Positions 1 to 11,253 of a DNA stretch of 64,000 nt are shown piece after piece. The first letter of the stretch is position 1, and the number at the start of each line of letters is the position of its first letter. The notes beneath the pieces were generated by a model that saw only the letters and a program-made list of their open reading frames with translations, was not told the origin of the DNA and did no database searches. A program made the position numbers and the translations under genes. Origin of the DNA: Rhexocercosporidium sp. MPI-PUGE-AT-0058 (lineage: Eukaryota; Ascomycota; Leotiomycetes; Helotiales); assembly GCA_020746875.1 (NCBI GenBank), contig JAGTJL010000001.1, positions 2,914,001 through 2,978,000 on the forward strand, given 5' to 3'.

Positions 1-1299
1 ATGAATCTTGTAGGGAAGGGAGGGTTGATGAAATAAACAGAGACGCTGAAAATCCCTAGAGAAAAGGGTTTTTTCCCTCTTTTTTTCTTTTTTTGCAGAA
101 TCCTCGATGTCCGAAAGTACCCTTTCAATACATTTGATACCTTTCTACACGATACGCAACTGCAATGCATCAGATGAAAAGAAGACACCGACGCAAAAGT
201 AAAGAGTCAACAAGAGCGAGGAAATCCCCCTTTCCGCTCGCTTATGATCCTCATCCCAGAACAGAAATGCCCAGAAGCGACACCCTTATCTTCAAGCAAA
301 GTAAGTCTATCAATACTTATGCACGCAAGGAATTTAGCCTCGGCTGAATGAGTCAATTCATGATACTTGCTCTCGAGATTCGAATACATCATACCGGGAG
401 AAAAAAAAAAGGAAAGATGAAAGAAAGAAAGAAACGAGACCAGCCAGCAGTGCTCAGCCAGCTGTAGAGCAGAGAGACATGGATTCGAATATCAAGCCCT
501 TCCAAAACCAGACAAACGACAAGGGAACAGACAATTACTCTCACCCGACGATTACCCCTAAATACCGAACAAAGCTCTTTGCTAGTCACTAGATCAAGCC
601 ACGCTTCAACACAATGCCATGCGCGGCGGCGGTGAGAAAGTGACAAAGTGACCTACGGAGCAAGTGTCCTCCACACTACAGTAATTACAGTACGGACGGG
701 TGATTTGCACGAGCGTCGCGCGGTCTGGGCCGGTCGACGCCACGGCGGAGATGTGGCTGGTGCGGAGCAAGCCATGCCGGAGGGGTGGACGGGAAGGGAG
801 GGGGCTAGAACTTTACGAGTTTAAAATAGTGGGATCTGATGTATTGTTGCTGCTGTAATGGGAGAGGAATGGAAGATGAGAGAGGGGGAGGGAGGGAGAG
901 AGAAAGTCGGATATAGCCGTACTACTGCGATGTGATTGGGAATCTACCTGTATCGATATCGCGATAGAAAACACCGACCCCATCCATCTATCCATCAGTC
1001 TGTCAGTCAGTCACGCACCAAATAGAACTCTCCGGGACTGAGAGAAACACAGTCCGGGGATCCCGGGGAGGAGGAGTCCAAGGTACCTCTACCCATCCCT
1101 CCCGCCCTTCCTTCATGCCTCCCCACGATCCTCCCCACGACCTTACAAATTTTCGTGTCATTCGTTAATTCAGTCAGTCAGTCAGTCTTACAAGAAGTCT
1201 TACAAGATGATACGGTGCTTGCATGTCGTGTGTCCATTCCTCTCGGCCGCAATCTGCACGTCACCTAGTGTAGCCGTCCGGGGGTAAGCAAACATCATT

Positions 1300-1343
1300 A
1301 ATCAATCAGTCAATCAGTCGATCAGTCAGTCGATCAGTCAGTC
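1300..1343. repeat. CAGT/CAAT tetranucleotide microsatellite
   Basis: Imperfect array of 4-bp units (CAAT, CAGT, CGAT). Shorter relatives occur near 1000 and 1170. Simple repeat, not a CRISPR: there are no spacers. Confidence 0.8.
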
Positions 1344-2042
1344 GGCGAGTTTCTTGTGATACCTGCTTGTTCCGGGACGAGGGAGGAGGGAGGAGGGATG
1401 AGGTAGTTGTCGGGATCACAGGGGCTTCGCCGCGTTGGATTTGAATCCTTGGGTAGGAGGTATGTTGTGGTTGTGGTTGTGGTGCGTGGGTGGTGCTGCA
1501 TGTCATGGCCGTACAGATGCAGAATATGATATGCAGTCAGATAACCTGGGTGGTGGGAAGGTAGGGTAGGTATGGTAGGTAGGGTAGGGGAGGGGAGATA
1601 GAGTAGGTAGGCGGTTACGAATTTCCTTGCTGGTTTTGAAGGAGTTGGAAAGAGGAAGAGGGAGGGAGGGATAGTTTGGGATTTGGGGTCCGGTGAGAAA
1701 GTATTTGTTAATTCGTACCACCACTCACCCGACTTGGCATTGACGACTTGAACTCGGTAGAGGAACATGAGAAGTGCGTGTTATTGCTTGGCTAGTTGTG
1801 GAAGACATTGCGAAGAACAATAATTGACGTATTGTCCTACTTGAGTGGGATGTCTTTGAACGAAGGACTTCCTTTTCCTCGATTCTTCCATTAGTGCAAG
1901 ATGGGGGCCGAGGATGGTATCCAATACTACTGCACTTTGCAGCCCCTCCTTCTCCCCTCTCCCCTTTCCCCCTGCCTCCCTCCCCACCTCCGTCTCTCCC
2001 GCATTATTAGCCACACCAGCCGGGTAAAATGCCACCATGGTC

Positions 2043-2070
2043 GGACTGGACTGGACTGGACTGGACTGGA
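2043..2070. repeat. GGACT pentanucleotide repeat
   Basis: About five and a half tandem copies of the 5-bp unit GGACT in gene-poor DNA. Confidence 0.85.
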
Positions 2071-3475
2071 CAGTCTGGATTGGAAATGGGTTCGAGGTAG
2101 CCGAGGCCGAGATACTTTCCTTAGTCGAGGGAGGTCCATGTACTTTTCCGTACTACTGCCTTGCATAGCACGAGCAAGTGTTGGAGAAGTCCTGAACCTC
2201 GATCGGTAGGTACAGTACTGTACTGTACATGTCTATCCTTGGAAGTAGAAACATGTCCGGAACGTGGACCTGATTAGACTTCGGACGGTACGAGTCATGA
2301 GATAATTAAATCTTGGTACAGTAGAGATGTTTCGTTTTGTTGACCACCTCGTAGAGTTGAACGAGTTGCCGAGACAAGAGGGGGGAAGGAAGCACCGTGT
2401 CCTGCGGCCGTCCCGTTACGGCGGGTACGTACGGAGTACTACATACTGCGTTCCTTTTCCCTTTCCCTCCCGACTCAAGCGTAACCCTTGCGGAGGAAAG
2501 TCAACTCGCACGATTCAAGAGCCTCGGGGTGGGTTCGCTAGAGTCACTACTACTACACTCCTGGGCTGGAAGGGAAGGTCGGGTAGCCGGAAGTAGCTTG
2601 TGGTGAGGGCGAGAGGGAGAGATACTCCGAGATACCTTTGTTCCCACCTATCAAGATGGCGGTGGGCATAGGAGGATAATGGAGGGAGAATGGGCTTTTT
2701 CGGGAATTCGAAGCCGAGTACCGTCAGTGAGTAGCGGGTTGGTAGGGATAGCGGGAGAGCCGTAGCTATACTTTTGAATCGAGGACTGAGATTGTCGGTG
2801 TGTTGTCGATGTAATGTAATGTACTGTAACTACTCCATTACTGTTTTGATGAGAGGAAGGCAGAGGGAGGATGATGCATGCATGCTCTGCTGAAGTGGGC
2901 AGATGTGATACTGATGTGATACTGAGGGAGAGAACGAGGACCGGACAACCATTATTACAGTACGATTGATGTGTCAGCTCAGTCCTTACCGATCATTTGT
3001 CGGCACGAGTCTGGTGGTATCTTATATCTATCTGTACTGTGCAGTAAGAAGGGAATGAGATGGGGTGGGATGGGCATGGGGATGGCATGGGGATGGGGGT
3101 TCTCAGATTTTAGTCCCATACTTGTCTGTCCTCGTCGTACTCCGGAAAGAGGATAAGGGTTCCTCCCTGTCGAGCCGGGGGCATGATATTATTATTAACC
3201 AATCCAATCCAATCGCACACCCTGGTCGAGCCCTTCGGTCCCTCGCTCGCTCGGGGAGGGAGAAAGACCGTGCGGGCCACCTGGAAGTCCATTGAAGTCC
3301 AGCATCCATCCAGCATCCATCCAGCATCCAGTATCCAGATCCAGATCCAGCCCCCCCCCCAGCCAGAGCAAGCCAGCCAGTCAGCCAGCCAGCCTTGGGG
3401 CTTGACTTTTGACTTTAACTTTTGGCTTTACCGTACCGTGCCCGCTCCGCTGATGCTGCGGCTGCGGCTGCGCTC

Positions 3476-3498
3476 ACTGACTGACTGACTGACTGACT
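3476..3498. repeat. CTGA tetranucleotide repeat
   Basis: Five to six tandem CTGA units upstream of the Zn2Cys6 gene, followed by CTTC-rich pyrimidine tracts. Confidence 0.8.
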
Positions 3499-4617
3499 TC
3501 CTTCCTTCCCTTACTTCCATGCGACTCGCTGCCTTCCTCCCTGCCTCGACCTACCTCGACCTTCTTTCTATCCACCTCGTCCCATCCTCATCCACTCAAC
3601 TCCACTCAACTCACCACTCGAAGCAGAAGCAGCAGCAGCAGCAGCGGCAGCAGCTCCCTCCCTCTTTCTCTACTGTTCGTTCCCCGGCATCCTCGATCGT
3701 CTCACCTCACTGCCGCTCTCTACTCGCATCCAAGCTTTCTCTGCGACCATATCTTCTCCTCACCTACAGTTACAGTACAGTACGACCGACCGAGTGCGCA
3801 GACCAAGCCCGGCTTTTGCGCATCCCGCCCGCATCCTACATACGCCTTCCTTCGCCTTTATTCCCACCACTCACCTGCACCCTCCATCCAATACCGCTTG
3901 CTTACCTCCCGGACCTCGACACAAACAACTACTACCCTCCTCGTCCTCTAAACTTTCGCAAGCCTCTCCAAACTATAAGTCGTTTTGTGCCTCCGAGCAA
4001 TCAATCGCCTGTCCAATTGCTTCCCGCATTCCCGTTGAAGATCCAACAGACGCGCTATCATTGGACGAGATCCTGTCTTCGGCGAAGCACCTTGCGATCC
4101 CGGGGTAGCACAAGCAACCCTCACCTCGCCATCCTCACCCTCAGTCTCACCGCGCTGTGGATGACGAGCTAGCAAGAGACCTACCACTATTATCACAAAG
4201 CTGCAGCGACCCAGAGCGACTCCCGTTCTTTGATGCGCAAGATTCCCTCCGCGCGCGCCCAAGAAGCAGCAAAGAGCAAGCAAGCAAACAAGCAAGCAAG
4301 CAGCGAGCAAGCAATCCGTTAGAAAACCACCTGCCTTCAGTCCCCCGGGTCTCAAAAGACCCCAAACCGCCACGATTCCCTCCCCGCACCTCTCCCTCGC
4401 CGCGATCCTGTCGCCCAGCTCTGCACCACCTGAAGAGCCCATCGCAGGTGCCTCGCGCTCTTCCACTCCGAAGCGCTCGCACGCAGAAGCATTCTCAAAC
4501 TCGGATCAGCAGCCGTACCTACACCTTGCTTCTCCGACCCAACATCGTGCCAGTATTGCTTCAACGGGGGAGCCGAGCCCAGGCACGCAGGGGGCGGATG
4601 ACGGGAGTGGTGTAGTC

Positions 4618-7291
4618 ATGAGAGGTGGGCAGGAGGATAAGAAGCCTCAGAAGATGGTGCGAAGTTCAATTGCTTGCGCGAGGTGTAGGAGGAGTAAGGT
4701 CAAGTGTAAGTTGGGCGCATTCTACATAATCGAGGGGCTGTTCAATGAGAAGTGCATATGGACCACTGGTGATACTGGGGGTTTCATCCAACTATTTGTG
4801 GGCTGGGAATCAAAAGAGCAGAGGATACAACCGTCTTCTTATTGGGCAAATGCTGATTACCTTTCTAGGTGTGAACAATGGTGTTCACTCAACTTGCAAA
4901 GCCTGTGCTTCGGCCAATCGAGACTGTACATACCCTATAGCAGGGTCCACACCAGCTCCCAAACGAACCGAGCCATCCATGGGAATAAAACAAGAGGGGG
5001 ATGCGGGGGAGAGCAAGAAGCGAGTCAGGAAAGCAGAGGATACTGGACGAAGGAACAGCACAAAGCCAGGGGAAGATGTCCTAGAATCGCCAATTCTCAC
5101 GAGAAAAGTCTGGGATGAACTCTACGAGATATTCAAACTGCACTTTTCTACGGAAATGCCGTTTCTCCATCCTCCTACTTTCCGGAACCGAATGCGTCAA
5201 GCTGCTTATCCAAGGGATCCATCAACCTCGGCAGCAGATCTGGAGGATGGGAGAGTTTTGCTACTTGGTGTTTTGACACTCACTGCTCGATTCCATCCTG
5301 GATTGGTAGCTCATCATTCACCAAACCAAGATGATCCACTTGTCGCGAGTGAATATTACGCTGGGCCTCTGGCTGCAGCATTTGGACCAACTATCCGAAA
5401 TCTCACAGTCCCCTCGCTCGAAAACATTCAAGCATTGCTCATGCTTGGCCTCTACGAGTGGGGCCAAACACGAGGTCTTAGTGCTTGGCTGTATGTTGGA
5501 TTAGCAATTAGGCTTGCATTCCCCATGGGTTTGGCATATGAGGATGACCCCGACCAACAATCCAATACCCTCGTCGCAACAAACACCCGGAGATCTTCCA
5601 AGCAACCGCCATCGCCACGAGAAGATGCCATTGAGAAGGAAGTCCGTAGGCGAACCGTCTGGAGTTGCTTCATTATGGATCGTATGTTGGCAGCTGGAAA
5701 GTATCGGCCAACAATGATGAGCGTTGACAAGCTCCGAGTCCAGCTCCCTTGCTCAGATGATCAATTCCTCTTTGTCCGAAACGTCAAAACTGGATTCTTG
5801 AATTCGGATTGGCTGGAGGACAGCTCCTCTGAATATGAATCTACCGTCAACGATGATGGAGTTTTGAGTCGATACATCCGCTTGGTCGACATCTTTGGAC
5901 GGCTATCTGAGTACAGCTACGCCGGAGGGAGGAGAGCCGAAAAACGACCTCCATGGGACGAAACGACCCAATTCTTCCAGTTACGCCAGCAGCTGAAAGA
6001 CTTCCATGATGCTTTACCTTCGAATCTCGCATACACAGAAGCAAATCTATCAGCTCACATCGAGAAACGTAACGCCACAACTTACGCATCTCTTCACACC
6101 CTGTATTCCCTCTGTCTGATCATGCTGCACCGGGAATACATTCCATTTATTCCAATCCGCTGCGAGAAGCCAATCGGACCTCTGGATGAGCCAACTTTCC
6201 CAGAAGACAAGTACAAAACCCCTCCCGGATTTTGGGAAGAGAGTGCCGAGGGAATCATGAAAGCGTCCCGAGACATTGTTGATATTGTCAAGACCTGCCA
6301 GGAAGACAATGCATTACCAGAATCGCCTCTGATTGGCTTTGCTATTTACCAGGCAGCTTTCGTTTGTCTGTATGCTGCGAACTTCCCAAAGATGGACATG
6401 GCTTGCCATTTAGTACCAGAAGGGGGAATGAATGTAGACAGCGAAACAGGTCTCCCCGGTTTGACCAAGAAAATGCTCAGTGAGATGGTCCCCAGATTGA
6501 AGATGGTGAGAGGTTACCTCAAGACACTTCCGAGGATGCGGAACTACTTCCAGCGAGTCTTGGTTGAGTATTATTGCCGGTACAAGAGGAAAATTCAGTT
6601 CGAAGGGGGAGGATTGGAGGAATACAAAAAGTACGAAAGCATCTTGAAGGAGTTTGGCGAGCTGAAGGATTCGGATCTAGCCATGGGATCAGATGGATCT
6701 GACACCGTTGACCAAACCCGTTCTCGAGCGAGTACCAACGATATTTCGGGACCTGGTGTCAATGGAGACGCAATGCAGGGTGTTGAAGCCGTTCCTCCTC
6801 AACGAGCAAACGGAGCTACATCCTGGGCGCCCATCAACGCAACCAGCCCTCCAGTCGAAGTAGAAGACCGACCAAAATACACCTACGGTCCCTCTCCATA
6901 CGGCATGCCCCCATATCAACACTCCCCCAACCAATCCTCCACCGCCCCCAGCCTCATCAGTGCCAGCAACGGTGACTCCACCCCCAGCATCAATTCCCCC
7001 TACGCAAACGTCCCGCAATATCAACACCCCGCCCAACCCCCACACGTCGCCGCCTACCCCTCCGTAGCGCAACATACCATGGCTCCACCCAACGTCCAAC
7101 AACCGTACCCTTCAGAAGAGCAGTGGGAAAAATGGATCGGCGGCCAGGAATCCATCCGTATGAATACCGGCTTTGACAATTTCGCGCAGGAGAACTCGGG
7201 CGATACGTGGGTCCTGCAGGATTCGAGAGCGAATCCGAATTATATGCAGGCGGCGTGGAGTATTCCTCTTGCGGACGCTACATGGTCGTAG
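4618..7291 (+). CDS. Zn2Cys6 fungal-specific transcription factor
   Basis: Nuclear DNA-binding regulator; target genes unknown. Exon 4618-4705, intron 4706-4868 (163 nt, GTAAGT...CTAG), exon 4869-7291; 836 aa from this ATG. The N-terminus carries a binuclear zinc cluster with Cys at residues 20, 23, 30, 39, 42 and 49 (C-x2-C-x6-C-x8-C-x2-C-x6-C). The intron falls inside the codon for the third Cys. The middle matches the fungal_trans domain (PF04082 type), with the typical segments LLLGVLTLTARFHP, ALLMLGLYEWGQTRG and AWLYVGLAIRLA. The C-terminal 200 residues are P/S/Q/N-rich, as in activation regions. The start is uncertain: the same frame stays open and protein-like back to 4234 (for example RSSTPKRSHAEAFSN), but has no ATG there, so an upstream coding exon probably exists. 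The subfamily was not recognised. Confidence 0.85.
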
Positions 7292-9171
7292 GCAGTCAGG
7301 GACTTGAACTTGGGCTATTGGGATAGCACTGGTGGAGGTGAATCGGGATCGGAATTGTGGAATTTGACGTGACGTGTTTTCCTTAGATTTTGTTTGTTCG
7401 ATCTTCGTTAATGGATTGATGGATGTATGGATGAGCATGAGCGGGCAAGTAAGCAGGAAAGCGACTGGAGTTACTGTTTTCTTTGATCAATTTACTTGGT
7501 TGGCTGTTGGTACATATCAGATGACTTGTAATTAGCGATGGGCCGGGCTGGATTGGGAACTGGGTATGGGCAGGGCTGGGCTGGGTTGGGCGTGTTTGGA
7601 TGAATGGATGAAATGAGTGGAATGGTTCACTTGGATGAAATGAATTGTAGTGCTACGAAAATTCTCTTGTTCTACTCGATGGGATGGTAGTATTTTCGAA
7701 GTGTATCTGTTGTGTTTGTGTGTGTCTGAGATTGTATGTGTTGGGGGGGGGGGGAGGCGAGGAGGGAATGGGAGATTGTATGCAGGATGACATAGCATGT
7801 GCGTTGCAATTCACCTGGTGGAAAGTGGAAAGCGAAAAAGGGGAAAGGGAGAAGTTGAAAATCGGCCGTAGCTAGATCATCATAGCTAGATAGTTAAGGC
7901 GAAAAAAGAAAGAAAGAAGAAAACAACAATAGCAGATATGATAGATACAACCAAGCACCCGAACCCCGTGCTTGCTCAATGCCTTTCTCCTAATTACTAC
8001 TATGGCTAGGCGACTCGACTCGACTTGACTTGACTTGAGATGAGGTTGGGGGATGTTAAGCGAGGGGGGGGAGGGGGGAAGGGGGAGGAGTGATGAGTTT
8101 GTTTTCTTTTTTTTTTCTTTCTGTTTACTCGCTCGCTCGCCTCAGACGCCGGGGTACTGAAGCTGGATCAGTATGCATGCATGCATGCACAGGAGGTACG
8201 AAAGGAGGGTACAGTATGGGTATGCGTATGCGTATGGCATGGGTATGGTTAGGAAACCTAGCAGGGACGGCAGAGCTTGATTGATCATTCGGAGGGAGAG
8301 GTAGACGGGTCAAGAGCTCTGTGCTGTGACGGCGGAGGAATCCATTGGAGGGGGCGAGGGATGGGTGGTAGGGGATTTTTCGGGATACTAGGTACTAGAT
8401 ACTAGATACTAGGAGTAGTGGAGGGGTTTGTGTATACTTACTGCATACTGTACTTATGAAATTGGGTTTAGGAGGAGTGGGACGAGGGAGTGTTTTCAGT
8501 GGGTAGTATTCCCGGAGGGGTTTGGGTTCTTGAGAGGGGTGTGGATTGTTCGAGGGGTGCTGTTGAGGGTTAGGGGTTGGCGGTTTTCGTGATTGCGAGG
8601 AGGGTAGGAGGATGAGGAAGTGGTTCGGCAGGTACACAGGCGGGGGATGTGAGGAAATTAGAGGGTGGGTGAAAGATGGAAGGTAGAAAGAAAAACAATT
8701 GGAGAAGCATACGATACAGATTTGTATAATATTGTGAGGAGGTGTGTCGAGGTACGCATCTAATTTGCCTGTGCTGATATAAGTGCTCAACAAAAACGAA
8801 TCAATTTACTTTTGTTGGCAATAAGGAAATAGGCGATGGGTTGATATATTTTCACGAGTGTTTGCGTCTCTTCAATAGCTCATGATTGAAGAGAAGATGG
8901 GGAGTGAGACAATACAGAAAGAAGTGAAGGAAAGAGGAAAGAAAGAAGCTAGGGAAGGGAAGAGAAGGGGGGAAGGAGGAGAAGGAGGAAAACACGAAGA
9001 GTCCCCGTTTATTTCTCGGCACCTCCTCGCCTCGTTCCCCCATCGCTACAAAAAGCCACAAAAGGAACACTTACTCTTTCTTTCTCCATCTAATCCACAT
9101 CGCACAAGATAAAATTTTCAAAAAGTATATAGTTTTGTCAAGACCATCGAAAAAACAAAAATTAAACCCCC
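7292..9171. other. Intergenic, low complexity, no gene seen
   Basis: 3' flank of the Zn2Cys6 gene, followed by G-rich and purine-rich simple sequence, including a 12-G run near 7743. The short frames here are repeat-driven and unsupported. Confidence 0.5.
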
Positions 9172-9176
9172 AAAAA
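9172..9176 (-). terminator. RNA polymerase III T-run terminator
   Basis: On the minus strand a TTTTT run starts 6 nt after the tRNA 3' end, and more T-runs follow within 50 nt. This is the normal Pol III terminator position and supports Pol III transcription of the tRNA gene. Confidence 0.7.
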
Positions 9177-9181
9177 GGAAA

Positions 9182-9333
9182 TGATCAGGCTGGGGCTCGA
9201 TCCCAGGACCTTCTCGGAATATGTCACAGTTGTAAAGCTGTTAACGAGATGTGCTATTTTTCATATTAGTCCTTGTCCTCACTTATACACAAGGAAGGGA
9301 TTATACTTACATAACCAACTACACCACCCGACC
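9182..9333 (-). tRNA. tRNA-Val(AAC) with two insertions
   Basis: The minus strand folds as a tRNA. The acceptor arms GGTCGGG (9327-9333) and CCTGATC pair in all 7 positions (G-U allowed), with discriminator A at 9182. The A box TGGTGTAGTTGG is intact. The anticodon stem is TCTCG/CGAGA, with loop TTAACAC once a 21-nt intron after position 37 is removed, giving anticodon AAC. The T-arm stem CTGGG/CCCAG is perfect. The D-arm is broken by a 57-nt insertion (9254-9310); without it the D-stem GTG/CAC and D-loop are normal and the mature RNA is 74 nt before CCA. The T-loop reads ATCGAGC, so the usual T54 is A, which is odd for an elongator tRNA. The gene is either functional with an unprecedented intron or a disabled copy. 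Confidence 0.85.
9254..9310 (-). other. 57-nt GT-AG intron-like insertion in tRNA D-loop
   Basis: It lies between the D-loop (ending GGTTAT) and the D-stem 3' strand (CAC). On the minus strand it begins GTAAGT, holds ACTAAT about 10 nt before its end, and ends AAATAG. These are the 5' splice site, branch-like site and 3' splice site of a fungal spliceosomal intron, at a typical length. It also contains a perfect 7-bp inverted repeat (TCCTTGT/ACAAGGA). Seen in sequence; how, or whether, it is removed is unknown. Confidence 0.75.
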
Positions 9334-10330
9334 ATTGTGATTTTGTATCCATGATTGGATGAGAAGCGTTTGCTTATTTGGGTTTATGGAGGGGGTAGTG
9401 GTCTTTTCTTTTCGCTTTTTGAGACCTGAGGGCTTTTGTGGGGTGGGGCGGGAGGGGTTTTCTTCTTCTTTGGGAATGGAGGGGCAGGAGGAAGAGAGGC
9501 AGGGGTGTAGGTGGTGAGGTACTTGGGCAAGGTGGGGTACTCTGTTGTGTTTGTTCCTGTGCTGTAGCTTATGACATTTGGGTCTATAAATGTGTTGAGG
9601 AGTAAATTGCTGTATACCTACCAAGGTACTTATCAGAGTAAGTCCAGAGTATTACTCTGTCAAAATTGGAGGAAGAAGGAATGTAGCACTGTAGCACCCC
9701 CACGTACAAGACAAGAGCAAAAGAGGGCCGTCTTGCTGTCTTCCTGTCTCCTGTTAGAGCAAGAAATGCGCACCAGGGCAGGTCGGCTATCTATCTATTT
9801 ATCACCGGAAAAGAGCTCCATAACAATGGAACGTCCTGGCAAAGTCATCTACGTTGTACTACTCAAGGCATTTATAACAAGAGAACCCTTGTCGTGGATT
9901 TAGTTCACAGCTTTACATCAGTCCCAAGATGCCAGATAATCACAGTTCTCAACCAAAGCATACTTGACGAGAAAGAACACTTCTGAAATCAGAGGAAGCA
10001 GTATCGTGTTGTAAAGAAAGCATGCATTTATTCTTTCATTTATCCATCACCCAAAGCACGGGTATGAATCTCTATCAATCGACGCATTCATCCCTGCATA
10101 GCATTTGGACGCAAGCAAACTACCACCAAGAGGGCCGTTTGTCCATCCCATTCCATCCATTCTCGCATATCAAAACATCCCTCCAAACCCGCAAACCCAT
10201 ATATTCATCCTTCCATCCAATCCCGCCATCAAACCAAGCCCAACCGAACCAATTGTATTGTGTGTCGTTTCGCATTGTCGAGGTAGGCAAAGACAGAAAA
10301 GCAGCATGTATGTATGTGTAGGAAAGCGAT
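9334..10330. other. Intergenic, no gene seen
   Basis: 5' flank of the tRNA gene and 3' flank of the thioredoxin gene. The short frames have no recognisable domain. Confidence 0.5.
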
Positions 10331-11253
10331 TTAGACGACCGAAGCCTCAATGGCCAACTTCAAGGCATTGGGGTTCGCACCAACGACCTCCTTGACCTTC
10401 TCGCCGTCCTTGAAGATAAGGAATGTGGGCATGGCGCGGATACCGAGTTCTTGGGCTACATCTGGGACCTCGTCGACATCGAGCTTGACAAAGTGGGCGT
10501 TGGGAAACTCGTCGGAGAACCTGCAGGAGGGAGTGTTAGTATTTGAATATCGAATTTGGATCTGCAGATTGATAGGGAGGGGGATGACATACTTGACGAC
10601 TTGAGGAGCAATAACCTTGCAGGGACCGCACCAGGTTGCGAAACAATCGAGGATGACGACCTTGTTGTCGTTGAGGGCGGCGGTGAAATCAGCCTTGCTA
10701 AATGGCGAAGTTCTGTTAGCATGTGTGCTTGAAAGATTCTACCAAATAAGCAATGGACTAGGTTGATAAGGAAACAATTCCAAAGGAAGTCAGTTCAAGG
10801 ATAGAGATGGAAATGAAGAGGGGGGATAGGAGGAAGGGAGGTTGACGGAATGCCGTCTCTTCCCATCCCATCCCATCAACCCCTCGATCTACTCCCATCT
10901 TGAGAGCTCTCTTCAACTCGAATCCATCAGAACTCGAATTATAATCCCTTAATCTGGCAGTTTCTTCATCCGCAGACACCTCTTGTATCCGCATATCCAT
11001 CGATGGATCCATCCACGCTACCATCCAACCAAGAATGCAATCAAGTAGGGAAAAGCTCTCCAACGCACCTAGCGAGATTATGAACACCCATTCTTGCGGT
11101 AGTACTCTTAAAGCCTCTTGTCTGTGCGGCGTGTGTATAAAACTTTGCGTCGACCTTCGTCTGAATCGTGCGTGCGGATGTTCTCGTAGCTGCTGCTGCT
11201 GCTGCTGTTGTTGTTCGGAATAGAGAAGAGGTGGAGCGGGCGAAGAGTGACAT
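10331..11253 (-). CDS. Thioredoxin, probable mitochondrial isoform
   Basis: Small thiol-disulfide oxidoreductase reduced by thioredoxin reductase. Exons 11069-11253, 10593-10697 and 10331-10520; introns of 371 and 72 nt; 159 aa. The core is about 105 residues with the catalytic WCGPC motif in exon 2 and the cis-Pro segment [14 protein letters not shown] in exon 3. The first 54 residues are rich in Ser/Thr/Ala/Arg and almost free of acidic residues, as in a mitochondrial presequence. A second in-frame ATG at 11091 (MGVHNLAS) would give a presequence-free protein of normal cytosolic thioredoxin length, so dual localisation from alternative starts is possible (inference). The ATG at 11253 is used because the codon before it is TTG. 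Confidence 0.92.

Larger units (their letters stand above)
1..4233. other. Gene-poor leader upstream of the Zn2Cys6 gene
   Basis: No convincing protein gene is visible on either strand. The open frames are short, proline/serine/arginine-rich and follow simple-sequence runs. The stretch is rich in microsatellite-like DNA (GTCA/CAGT, CATC and GGACT units, C and G runs) and in short TACAGTAC-type motifs. From about 3500 it is pyrimidine-rich on the + strand, as fungal promoters and 5' leaders often are, so part of it may be promoter or 5' untranslated exon of the regulator starting near 4.6 kb. That link is inference. Confidence 0.5.
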
